Assembly (NCBI RefSeq): GCF_014204985.1
Contig: NZ_JACHMP010000001.1
Location: forward strand, 5,332,001 to 5,396,000
Origin: Streptosporangium becharense
GTDB taxonomy: Bacteria > Actinomycetota > Actinomycetes > Streptosporangiales > Streptosporangiaceae
Length of the DNA stretch: 64,000 nucleotides
Direction: 5' to 3'
The position numbers and the translations under genes are program-made. The notes beneath the pieces were generated by a model, which was not told the DNA's origin, made no database searches, and saw only the letters and a list, made by a program, of their open reading frames with translations. Positions 52,846 through 60,906 of this stretch are shown here, in pieces (the stretch's first letter is position 1; each line of letters opens with the position of its first letter).

Positions 52846-53745
52846 TCACAGCAGGGTCTTGAGGAACTCCCTGGTGCGTACGGCGTCGTCGCCGGTGGCG
52901 TACTCGGAGGCGACGAAGTCCGTCACGCCCGCGTCGGCCAGGAGCCGGATCTGCGCGGCCACCTCCTTCTCGTCGCCCACCAGGGCGACGTCGGCGGGTC
53001 CGCCGGCCTGCTCGCGGTCGAGCATCGCCCGGTAGGACGGCATCCTGCCGTACACCTCGTACACCTTGGCGGCGCGGGCACGGCCGGCTGCGACGTCGTC
53101 GGTGACGCACACCGGGAGAGCGCACACCACCCGTGGTCGCGGGCGTCCCTGCGCGGCCGCGGTGATCGTGGGGACCGCGTAGTCGGCGACGGTCCTGGGG
53201 CCGGTCATCCAGAGCACGGTGCCGTCCGCCATCTCGCCGGCCAACCGGAGCATCCGCGGGGCCAGCGCGGCGACGAGCACGGGCAGGTCGTCCACGCGGG
53301 GTGTCGTGAGGTTCAGGTGGGCCCTGATGGTCTCCCCGTCGAAGTCGGCCTTCTCGCCCCTCGCCAGCGGCATCAGCACGGACAGGAACTCCCGCATGTG
53401 CCGGGCCGGCCGGTCGTAGCTGTAACCGAACTTGTCCTCGATGATCACTCGATGGGACAGGCCGATGCCCAGGGTCAGCCGCCCGCCGAGTGCGGCGTTC
53501 ACTGTCAGCGCCTGCTGTGCCAGTGCCGCCGGGTGCCGGGGGTAGGTCGGGACCACGGCGGTGCCCAGTTCGATCCCGGGCACCCGGCTCCCCACGACGG
53601 TCAGCGCGGTCAGCGCGTCCAGCGCGAGGATGTGCGGCATCCACACGGACGCGAAGCCGTCCTCGGCGGCGCGGTCCACCTTCGCGTGCAGCTCGTCGAG
53701 CGCGTTCGTCCTGTTCGGCGCGTCAAGCAGCAGGCCCACTCTCAT
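52846..53745 (-). CDS. LLM-class F420-dependent oxidoreductase
   Basis: 299 residues from the ATG at 53745, with GGAG 6 nt upstream. It is a luciferase-like TIM barrel: MRVGLLLDAPNRTNALDELH, then AAEDGFASVWMPH. Also present are LGTAVVPTYPRHPAALAQQA, LTLGIGLSHRVIIEDKFGYS and PVLVAALAPRMLRLAGEMAD. Actinobacterial members use coenzyme F420 to oxidise or reduce alcohols, ketones or enones. It is divergent from the acyl-CoA catabolic operon (starts 53915) across a spacer with three dyads, so it probably belongs to the same regulon. Confidence 0.88.
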   Translation of the reverse strand: MRVGLLLDAPNRTNALDELHAKVDRAAEDGFASVWMPHILALDALTALTVVGSRVPGIELGTAVVPTYPRHPAALAQQALTVNAALGGRLTLGIGLSHRVIIEDKFGYSYDRPARHMREFLSVLMPLARGEKADFDGETIRAHLNLTTPRVDDLPVLVAALAPRMLRLAGEMADGTVLWMTGPRTVADYAVPTITAAAQGRPRPRVVCALPVCVTDDVAAGRARAAKVYEVYGRMPSYRAMLDREQAGGPADVALVGDEKEVAAQIRLLADAGVTDFVASEYATGDDAVRTREFLKTLL

Positions 53746-53784
53746 GCCGGACTCCGTCCTACTCACCGATCCCGTCGGTTAATC

Positions 53785-53859
53785 GTCAACAACCATCTTG
53801 ACTCGATACTTACCGCTCAAGACGAGGTCTTGCGCCTTTAAGTTAACATGGAATAACTT
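53785..53859. promoter_or_regulatory. Cluster of three dyads between divergent catabolic genes
   Basis: GTCAA…TTGAC (53785-53802), CAAGACGAGGTCTTG (53818-53832, perfect arms of 6) and AAGTTA…TAACTT (53840-53859) lie within 75 bp between the oxidoreductase and thiolase genes. They are candidate operators for the TetR-type regulator at 59450. Confidence 0.45.
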
Positions 53860-53914
53860 CCTGAGGGTAGATGCCCGCGGGGTCCCCAGCGGGCCGTGGC
53901 GGAGGAGGAGAGCC

Positions 53915-55099
53915 GTGGAACGCCGGGTACGCGTCGCAGGGGTCGGGATGATTCCGTTCACGAAACCCAGTGCGGGTGACACCTATGACTCCATGGGAGA
54001 GCGGGCCGTACGGGCCGCGCTGGAGGACGCCGGCATCGGGTACGAGCTGGTCCGGCAGGCCTACGTGGGCTACGTCTACGGGGACTCGACCAGCGGCCAG
54101 AAGGCCCTGTACGGGGTGGGTCTGTCCGGGATTCCCGTCGTCAATGTCAACAACAACTGTTCCACCGGGTCCTCCGCGCTCTGGCTGGCCCGCCAGGCCG
54201 TCGAGCACGGGGCCGCCGAGTGCGTGCTCGTGGTGGGCTTCGAGCAGATGAAGCCCGGCGCGTTGCAGAACGTGTGGAACGACAGGCCCCTGGTGTTCGA
54301 CCGCTTCACCGAGGCGATGGCCGGTGCGCAGGAGCCCGCCGACGCCCCGCTCGCCGCGCAGCTCTTCGGCGGAGCCGGCGCCGCGTACATGGCGAGGTAC
54401 GGCACGGCGAAGGAGACGTTCGCCAAGATCTCCGTCAAGGCGCGCAGGCACGCGGCGCACAACCCGTACGCGGTGTTCCGCGATCCGGTGACGGAGGAGG
54501 AGGTGCTGGCCTCACCGCACGTCTACGGGCCGCTGACCAGGCTCCAGTGCTGCCCCCCGACCTGCGGGGCGGCGGCGGCCGTACTGTGCAGCGAGGAGTT
54601 CGCCCGGCGGCACGGCCTCAGCGCGGACGTGGCGATCCGGGCCCAGGCGCTGACCACCGACACCCCGAGCACGTTCGCGTCGGGCGACATGACGCGTGTC
54701 GTCGGCTACGACATGACGCGCGAGGCCGCCCGGCAGGTGTACGAGGCGTCGGGGATCGGCCCCGGGGACATCCCCGTGGTGGAACTGCACGACTGTTTCA
54801 CCGCCAACGAGCTGATCACCTATGAGGCGCTGGGACTGACCCCCGAGGGCACGGCGGAGAAGTTCGTGCTCGACGGTGACAACACCTACGGAGGCCGGGT
54901 GGTCACCAACCCGTCGGGCGGCCTGCTGTCCAAGGGCCACCCGCTGGGGGCCACCGGGCTGGCGCAGTGCGCCGAGCTGGTCTGGCAGCTGCGCGGGCGG
55001 GCCGAGGCCCGCCAGGTGGAGGGTGCGCGGCTCGCGCTCCAGCACAACCTGGGGCTCGGCGGTGCCTGCGTCGTCACGCTCTACGAGAAGGTGTCATGA
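53915..55099 (+). CDS. Thiolase / SCP-x-type acyl-CoA lyase
   Basis: 394 residues from a GTG at 53915 directly behind GGAGGAG. Thiolase-superfamily motifs: nucleophile NNNCSTGSSALW (Cys near 83), VELHDCF (about 291) and GHPLGATG (about 341). The SCP-x/lipid-transfer subgroup carries out thiolysis or retro-aldol cleavage of acyl-CoA side chains. It is the first gene of an operon of overlapping genes (two MaoC-like halves, SDR, acyl-CoA dehydrogenase, CoA ligase), typical of side-chain or alicyclic acid degradation. The end overlaps the next gene by ATGA. Confidence 0.88.
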   Translation: MERRVRVAGVGMIPFTKPSAGDTYDSMGERAVRAALEDAGIGYELVRQAYVGYVYGDSTSGQKALYGVGLSGIPVVNVNNNCSTGSSALWLARQAVEHGAAECVLVVGFEQMKPGALQNVWNDRPLVFDRFTEAMAGAQEPADAPLAAQLFGGAGAAYMARYGTAKETFAKISVKARRHAAHNPYAVFRDPVTEEEVLASPHVYGPLTRLQCCPPTCGAAAAVLCSEEFARRHGLSADVAIRAQALTTDTPSTFASGDMTRVVGYDMTREAARQVYEASGIGPGDIPVVELHDCFTANELITYEALGLTPEGTAEKFVLDGDNTYGGRVVTNPSGGLLSKGHPLGATGLAQCAELVWQLRGRAEARQVEGARLALQHNLGLGGACVVTLYEKVS

Positions 55100-55536
55100 G
55101 ACTCCAGGACGCGCTGGGCGTCGTTTTCCCCCCGCACGACGTGGTGGTGGAGCGCGGCAGGCTGCGGCTCTTCGCGAAGGTGACCGGCCAGGAGGACCCC
55201 GTCTACGTCGACGTCGACGCCGCCGCCCGGGCGGGCCACCGCGACCTGCCGGTACCGCCGACGTTCCTGTTCTGCCTGGAGATGGAACAGCCGGGCGACC
55301 CGCTGGCCTACATCCGCGACCTCGGCGTCGACCTGCGCAAGGTGCTCCACGGGGAGCAGCGGTTCGACTACCGCGGCATGGCGTACGCGGGTGACACGCT
55401 GACCTTCGCCTCCCGGATCACCGACGCGTACCGGAAGAAGGGCGGAAAGCTCACCTTCCTCATCCGCACGACGCGGGTGACCCGCGCCGGCACGCCCGTC
55501 GCCGACCTCAGCAGCACGATCGTGGTGACCTCATGA
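55096..55536 (+). CDS. MaoC-type (FAS1-like) dehydratase N-terminal-type subunit
   Basis: 146 residues from the ATG at 55096 overlapping the thiolase stop. It is a hotdog fold of the MaoC_dehydrat_N type: RLFAKVTGQEDPVYVDVDAA, VPPTFLFCLEMEQ and LHGEQRFDYRGMAYAGDTLT. Such subunits lack the full catalytic Asp/His loop and pair with a second MaoC subunit, here the next gene. Together they form a heteromeric enoyl-CoA hydratase. The last nine codons are part of a 27-bp tandem duplication shared with the next gene's start. Confidence 0.88.
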   Translation: MRLQDALGVVFPPHDVVVERGRLRLFAKVTGQEDPVYVDVDAAARAGHRDLPVPPTFLFCLEMEQPGDPLAYIRDLGVDLRKVLHGEQRFDYRGMAYAGDTLTFASRITDAYRKKGGKLTFLIRTTRVTRAGTPVADLSSTIVVTS

Positions 55537-55565
55537 AACAGCACGATCGTGATGACCTCATGAAG
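55512..55565 (+). repeat. 27-bp tandem duplication at the MaoC gene junction
   Basis: 55512-55538 and 55539-55565 are identical at 25 of 27 positions. The repeat duplicates the ATGA stop/start overlap, creating a second in-frame start (ATG 55533 and ATG 55560) and a nine-codon N-terminal extension. Confidence 0.8.
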
Positions 55566-55925
55566 CTGGAGATCCCGCCGATCAGCCGGACCACGCTGGC
55601 GCTCTACGCGGGCGCCTCCGGCGATCACAACCCGATCCACATCGACCTGGACGTCGCCCGCTCGGCCGGACTGGAGGACGTGTTCGCCCACGGCATGCTC
55701 TCCATGGGGTACCTGGCCAGGCTGCTGACCGACCTGGTCCCGCAGGAGCGCATCCGCTCCTACGGCGTGCGGTTCACCGCCGTCACCCCCGTGCACGCCC
55801 GGCCGACCTGCACGGCGGTCAGGGGCAGGGTGGAGGACGGCCTCACCCATCTCGACCTGACCATGACCCTGGACGACGGCACGGTCACCCTCCAGGGGCA
55901 AGCGATCATCGAAGGAGAGCTGTGA
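55533..55925 (+). CDS. MaoC-family enoyl-CoA hydratase subunit
   Basis: 130 residues from the ATG at 55533; the ancestral start is probably the ATG at 55560 (MKLEIPPISRTT), the first nine codons coming from a tandem duplication. It contains the hydratase 2 motif with catalytic Asp and His, YAGASGDHNPIHIDLDVAR, and VFAHGMLSMGYLARLL. It is expected to pair with the preceding subunit to hydrate an enoyl-CoA. The stop overlaps the SDR start by GTGA. Confidence 0.9.
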   Translation: MKQHDRDDLMKLEIPPISRTTLALYAGASGDHNPIHIDLDVARSAGLEDVFAHGMLSMGYLARLLTDLVPQERIRSYGVRFTAVTPVHARPTCTAVRGRVEDGLTHLDLTMTLDDGTVTLQGQAIIEGEL

Positions 55926-56722
55926 AACTCGAAGGCAAGGTCGCGATCGTCTCCGGCTCCGGACGCGGCATCGGACGGGAGATCGCCGTCAAGCTCGCCG
56001 CCGAGGGCGCCCGGGTCGTGGTCAACGACCTCGACAGGGAGCCCGCGGCGGAGACGGTGGCCGCCATCGAGGCGGCGGGGGGCGAGGCACTGGCCTGCGT
56101 GGGCAGCGTCACCGACGACGGCTTCGCCGAACGCTTCGTCGCCGAGGCGGTCGACGGCTTCGGCGGGCTGGACATCATCGTCAACAACGCCGGATACACC
56201 TGGGACAACGTCATCCAGAAGATGGCCGACGAACAGTGGGACGCGATGCACGACGTCCACGTCAAGGCGCCGTTCCGCGTCCTCCGCGCGGCGCAGCCGT
56301 ACATCAGGGCCAATCCCGTCGACCACCACCGCAAGGTGGTGAACATCTCCTCGGTGTCCGGCATCGGCGGCCATCCCGGCCAGGCCAACTACTCCAGCGC
56401 CAAGGCCGCCGTCATCGGGCTGACCAAGGCGCTGAGCAAGGAATGGGGCCGGCTGAAGGTCAACGTCAACGCGGTCGCGTTCGGGCTCATCGAGACCCGG
56501 CTCACCGTGGCCGTGTCGGGTGCGGAGACCATCGAGGTCGAGGGCCGGCAGATCAAGGTCGGCATCAGCACCGACTTCCTCGCCGCCTCCACGGCGATGA
56601 TCCCGCTGGGCCGGGCCGGCAGCCCGGCGGAGGCGGCGGGTGCGGTGTACCTGCTCTGCCTGCCGGAGTCCGACTACATCAGCGGCCAGGTGGTCGTCTG
56701 CGGCGGCGGCCTGTCGGTGTAG
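55922..56722 (+). CDS. Short-chain dehydrogenase/reductase
   Basis: 266 residues from a GTG at 55922. Rossmann motif SGSGRGIG (11-18), NNAG (about 89), catalytic Ser in NISSVSG and YSSAK (about 157-161) are all intact. The C-terminal loop is longer than usual (EVEGRQIKVGISTDFLAAST). In this operon it most likely oxidises the 3-hydroxyacyl-CoA made by the MaoC pair, or an alcohol intermediate. Confidence 0.92.
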   Translation: MKLEGKVAIVSGSGRGIGREIAVKLAAEGARVVVNDLDREPAAETVAAIEAAGGEALACVGSVTDDGFAERFVAEAVDGFGGLDIIVNNAGYTWDNVIQKMADEQWDAMHDVHVKAPFRVLRAAQPYIRANPVDHHRKVVNISSVSGIGGHPGQANYSSAKAAVIGLTKALSKEWGRLKVNVNAVAFGLIETRLTVAVSGAETIEVEGRQIKVGISTDFLAASTAMIPLGRAGSPAEAAGAVYLLCLPESDYISGQVVVCGGGLSV

Positions 56723-56729
56723 GAAGATC

Positions 56730-57872
56730 ATGAGCTACGCGTCCCCCTGGATCATCGGCGACGTCGCCCTGCTGGGCGAGACCGCCAGGCGCTTCCTGGC
56801 CGCCGAGGCCGTACCGAGACAGCCCGAATGGGAGGCCCGGCGGTGCGTCGACCGCGGCTTCTGGCGCGAGGCCGGCGAGATCGGGCTGCTGTGCGCCGGC
56901 GTCCCCGAAACGTACGGCGGCGGTGGCGGCACCTTCGCCCACGACCTGGTCATCCTGCAGGAACAGGCCAGAGCGCTGGAGCACGGCTTCGGCAACCCCG
57001 TGCACAGCGGCATCGTCGCGCACTACCTGGCGTCCTTCGGCACCGAGGAGCAGAAGCTGCGCTGGCTGCCCGGCATGGCGTCCGGCGAGGTGGTCGCGGC
57101 CATCGCCATGAGCGAGCCCGGGGCCGGTTCGGACCTGCAGTCGATCACCACGAGGGCGGTGCGGGACGGCGACGAGTATGTGATCGACGGCGCCAAGACG
57201 TTCATCACGAACGGCGGCTCGTGCGATCTGGTGGTCGTGGTCGCCAGCACGGACCCGCCACGGCGTGCCCGCGGGATCTCGCTGTTCCTCGTGGACGCGG
57301 ACACTCCCGGTTTCCGCAGGGGACGCGTCCTGGACAAGATCGGGCAACACGGCGCCGACACCGCGGAGCTGTTCTTCGACGAGGTCCGCGTGCCGGTCGG
57401 CGCGCTGCTCGGTGGCGTCGAGGGCCAGGGCTTCGTCCAGCTCATGCGCCAGCTTCCCCAGGAGCGGCTGATCATCGCCGTCATGGCGGTGACCGCCGCG
57501 GAGCAGGCGCTGGAGCAGACCGTCCGTTACGTCAAGGAGCGGCACGTCTTCGGCGAGCCGCTGTTCAACAAGCAGAACACCCGGTTCGAACTGGCCGAGT
57601 GCGCCACGCTCACCCATGCCGGACGGGTTTTCGCCGACTCGTGTGTCGAGCGGCACCTGCGGGGTGAACTCGACTCGGCCACCGCGTCGATGGCCAAGTG
57701 GTGGCTGAGCGAGGTGCAGTGCCAGGTCGTCGACCGCTGCCTGCAGTTGTTCGGGGGATACGGCTACATGCGGGAGTTCCCGATCGCCCGCATGTACGCC
57801 GACGCGCGCGCTCAGAAGATCTACGGCGGCGCGAACGAAGTCATGAAGGAGCTCATCGCTCGATCCCTGTAA
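56730..57872 (+). CDS. Acyl-CoA dehydrogenase
   Basis: 380 residues from the ATG at 56730 with AGGA 5 nt upstream. Typical features: AIAMSEPGAGSDLQSITT (FAD/substrate region), IDGAKTFITNGGSCDLVVVV, then QLFGGYGYMREFPIARMYAD and the C-terminal KIYGGANEVMKELIARSL. The catalytic glutamate of this family lies in the GGANE region. It introduces the 2,3-double bond in the acyl-CoA, the step before the MaoC hydratase. Confidence 0.93.
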   Translation: MSYASPWIIGDVALLGETARRFLAAEAVPRQPEWEARRCVDRGFWREAGEIGLLCAGVPETYGGGGGTFAHDLVILQEQARALEHGFGNPVHSGIVAHYLASFGTEEQKLRWLPGMASGEVVAAIAMSEPGAGSDLQSITTRAVRDGDEYVIDGAKTFITNGGSCDLVVVVASTDPPRRARGISLFLVDADTPGFRRGRVLDKIGQHGADTAELFFDEVRVPVGALLGGVEGQGFVQLMRQLPQERLIIAVMAVTAAEQALEQTVRYVKERHVFGEPLFNKQNTRFELAECATLTHAGRVFADSCVERHLRGELDSATASMAKWWLSEVQCQVVDRCLQLFGGYGYMREFPIARMYADARAQKIYGGANEVMKELIARSL

Positions 57873-57888
57873 GCCCGTTAGGAGTGCC

Positions 57889-59436
57889 GTGTACCTGACC
57901 CAAGGGCTGCACCGTTCACTGCAGCAGAACCCCGACGCCCCGGCCACGATCTTCGGTGAGCGGGTGCGAAGCTTCCGCGAGCAGGCCGGCCGGGTGTCCC
58001 GCCTGGCCGCGGCGCTCCGCGCGCTGGGCGTCACCGACGGGGAGCGCGTCGGTATCCTCGCCCTCAACTCCGACCGATACGCCGAGGCCCTGCTGGCCGT
58101 GCCGTGGGCCGACGGCGTGCTCAACCCCGTCAACATCCGCTGGAGCACGGCGGAGATCGCCTACTCCCTGGCCGAGTGTCAGACCGGCATCCTGATGGTG
58201 GACGACCGGTTCGCCCCGTACGTTCCCGCGCTGGCGCAGGGCCACCCGGGCCTGAAGACCGTCATCCACCTCGGTGACGGGCCGGCACCGGACGGCATGC
58301 TCGGTTACGAGGACCTGATCGCCGCGCACGAGCCGATCCCCGACGCGCGCAGGGGCGGTGACGCCCTGCTCGGAGTCTTCTACACCGGCGGCACCACGGG
58401 CTTCCCCAAGGGGGCGATGATCAGCCACGCGAACCTGTGCGTCGCCACGCTCGGCGCGCAGGCCGTCACCCCGTCCGGGCTGCCGGGCGGCAGGACGCTC
58501 CTGGCCGCGCCGATGTTCCACATGGCCGCGCTGGCCGCCTGGTACACGCAGCTCGCCGTGGGCGGCACACATGTGATCACCCCGTACTTCGACCCAGGTG
58601 AGGTCATCGAGACGATCGCCCGGCACCGGGTGAGCTACATCATGCTGGTGCCCACGATGATCCAGATGGTGCTCGACCACCCGCTCGCCGCCGAGCACGA
58701 CCTGTCCTGCGTGCGGAGCGTGGTCTACGGCGCGTCGCCGATCAGCGAGACCCTGCTCCGCCGGGCCATGAAGGTGTTCCCCCGAGGGGGCTTCGTCCAG
58801 GCGTACGGGATGACGGAGCTCGCACCGATCGCCACCATGCTGACCCCGCGCGACCACGAGGAGGGCACGCGGCTGCGCTCGGCCGGCCGGGCCGCGGCGC
58901 ACACCGAGGTGGCCGTCGTCGGCCACGACGGCCGGGAGCTCACGCGCGGGGAGGTGGGCGAGGTCGTGGTCCGCGGCGGAAACGTCATGCTCGGCTACTG
59001 GAACAAGCCGGAGGAGACGGCCGCGGCGCTGCGCGACGGGTGGATGCACACCGGCGACGGCGGCTACATGGACGAGGACGGGTATCTCTACATCGTCGAC
59101 CGGATCAAAGACATGATCATCACAGGTGGTGAGAACGTCTACTCCGCCGAGGTCGAGAACGTCTTGGCCGCCCACCCCGCCGTGGCCCAGTGCGCCGTCA
59201 TCGGCGTCCCTGACCCCGACTGGGGCGAACGGGTGCACGCGGTCATCGTGCTCCAGCCCGGAGCCACCGCGTCGCCCGAGGAGATCCGGGAACACTGCAA
59301 GTCGCTCATCGCGGGCTACAAGGCGCCGCGCAGTTGCGAGTTCGTCGAGCAGCTTCCGATGTCGGCCGCCGGAAAGATCCTCAAACGCGAGCTGCGCAGG
59401 CCGTACTGGGAGGAAGCAGATCGTCGCGTCAGATGA
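57889..59436 (+). CDS. Acyl-CoA synthetase (AMP-dependent)
   Basis: 515 residues from a GTG at 57889 behind TAGGAG. The adenylate-forming motifs are intact: P-loop FYTGGTTGFPKGAMIS (about 165), YGMTELAPIA, the hinge YIVDRIKDMIITGGENVYSA and the catalytic lysine GKILKREL. It activates a carboxylic acid to its CoA ester for the pathway encoded upstream. The substrate cannot be read from sequence; medium-chain, alicyclic or steroid-derived acids are possible. Confidence 0.93.
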   Translation: MYLTQGLHRSLQQNPDAPATIFGERVRSFREQAGRVSRLAAALRALGVTDGERVGILALNSDRYAEALLAVPWADGVLNPVNIRWSTAEIAYSLAECQTGILMVDDRFAPYVPALAQGHPGLKTVIHLGDGPAPDGMLGYEDLIAAHEPIPDARRGGDALLGVFYTGGTTGFPKGAMISHANLCVATLGAQAVTPSGLPGGRTLLAAPMFHMAALAAWYTQLAVGGTHVITPYFDPGEVIETIARHRVSYIMLVPTMIQMVLDHPLAAEHDLSCVRSVVYGASPISETLLRRAMKVFPRGGFVQAYGMTELAPIATMLTPRDHEEGTRLRSAGRAAAHTEVAVVGHDGRELTRGEVGEVVVRGGNVMLGYWNKPEETAAALRDGWMHTGDGGYMDEDGYLYIVDRIKDMIITGGENVYSAEVENVLAAHPAVAQCAVIGVPDPDWGERVHAVIVLQPGATASPEEIREHCKSLIAGYKAPRSCEFVEQLPMSAAGKILKRELRRPYWEEADRRVR

Positions 59437-59449
59437 ACCGCCGTCTAGT

Positions 59450-60649
59450 ATGGCTCGGGTGAACGGGAAGGCGACGGTGCGAGCCAGGCCACGCGATCGC
59501 AGAGCGCAGATCCTTCGCACCGCCGCCGGTCTCTTCCACGAGCGCGGCTACCACGGCGTGGGCGTCGGCGAGATCGCCGCGGTGGTCGGCATCTCCGGCC
59601 CCGCGCTCTACAAGCACTTCCGCGGCAAACACGATCTGCTCTGGCACGCCATCGACAGCGGGATGGCCGGGTTCGAGTCGGTGACGGCGGGCGACCTGGA
59701 GGAACTGCTCGACGCCATGGTGGCGCTGGCGCTGGAGCGGCGTGAGCTCGGCGTGCTGTGGCAGCGGGAGTCGCGCAACCTCAACGAACCGGAACGGGCC
59801 GAGTTCCGCCACCGGCTGCGGCGCAACGCGGAACGCGACGCGGAGCTGCTCCGCCGGGCCCGTCCCGAGCTGGGGGAGCGCGACGCGCTGCTGCTCTCGT
59901 GGGGGATCACCGCGCTCGTGAGCAGCCCGTCCCACCACCGGGCGGCACCGGCCGGCTACCCGGGGCTGCTGCGGGCCATGGTCGCGGCGGTGGCCCACAG
60001 CACCAGCCTGATCGCCGCGCCGCCCGTGCCGGTCCCCCCGGAGGCGTCGGCCACCCGCGCCTCCAGGAGGGAGGCCATCCTCGCGGCGGCCACCCGCCTG
60101 TTCAGCCGGAACGGTTTCGCGGCGGTGTCCAACGACGACATCGGCGCGGCGACCGGCGTCACCGGGCCCACCGTGTACAAACACTTCGCCAGCAAGACCG
60201 AGATCCTCCTCACCGCGCTCAACCGCGGCGAGGAGGCGCTCCAGCTCGCGCTCGACCGGGCGCTCGCGCACGCGTCCGACCAGGCGGGTGCCCTGTCCGC
60301 CGTCGTGGCCTCGTACGTGGACTTCGCGGCCGGCCATCCTGATCTCATCGGCGTGCTGATCACCGAGATCACCTACCTCCCGCCGGAGGAACGGCACGCC
60401 AACCGCCGCAAGCAGCACCGGTACGTCGCCGAATGGACCCGCCTGCTGCGGGCCGAGCGACCGGAGCTGTCCGAGCCCGAGGCTCTGGCGCTGGTGCACG
60501 GCGCGCTCACCCTGATCAACGATCTGGTACGGCTGCCGCTGATCCGGTCCCGGGCACACCTGAACGAGGAACTCGCCGGCCTGGCGCTCGACGTGCTGCG
60601 CTCCGGCCGGGCGGCCCGCGCGAGCGCCGGACGGGAGACGGCTGGCTGA
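59450..60649 (+). CDS. TetR-family regulator with two tandem TetR domains
   Basis: About 399 residues. Two complete TetR HTH units occur: ILRTAAGLFHERGYHGVGVG with GISGPALYKHFRGKHDLLWH, and ILAAATRLFSRNGFAAVSND with VTGPTVYKHFASKTEILLTA. Each is followed by a ligand-type helical region. There is no ribosome site. A TAGTAT -10-like element ends at 59451, 7 nt before the GTG at 59459, so a leaderless start at 59459 is as likely as the ATG at 59450. It directly follows the CoA ligase and probably represses the catabolic operon, responding to an acyl-CoA. Confidence 0.88.
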   Translation: MARVNGKATVRARPRDRRAQILRTAAGLFHERGYHGVGVGEIAAVVGISGPALYKHFRGKHDLLWHAIDSGMAGFESVTAGDLEELLDAMVALALERRELGVLWQRESRNLNEPERAEFRHRLRRNAERDAELLRRARPELGERDALLLSWGITALVSSPSHHRAAPAGYPGLLRAMVAAVAHSTSLIAAPPVPVPPEASATRASRREAILAAATRLFSRNGFAAVSNDDIGAATGVTGPTVYKHFASKTEILLTALNRGEEALQLALDRALAHASDQAGALSAVVASYVDFAAGHPDLIGVLITEITYLPPEERHANRRKQHRYVAEWTRLLRAERPELSEPEALALVHGALTLINDLVRLPLIRSRAHLNEELAGLALDVLRSGRAARASAGRETAG

Positions 60650-60699
60650 CCGCGCGAGCGCCGGGCGGGAGACACGAGCGGGAGACGGCCGGCTGACCG
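60618..60699 (+). repeat. Imperfect direct repeat at the regulator stop
   Basis: The segment CGCGAGCGCCGG… to CTGACCG (60618-60651) is repeated at 60653-60698 with a 12-nt internal insertion. The repeat includes the TetR stop codon. Confidence 0.5.
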
Positions 60700-60906
60700 C
60701 GCAACTGACGTCCGCCCACGTCCACCTGGATCGCCCAGCTCGCCTCCCGCGCCGCGGTCGCCCAGATGATCAAGGGATGGCGCGGACTCGGTAGCCTGGT
60801 TCCGCCCGCAACCGCGGGTGCTCCCCCTCCGGCGGCCGGGGCGGCGGCGAGCACGGCCGGTACCCGGGGCGGCGGCGAGCACGACGCGATCAGTATGGAG
60901 GACGCC

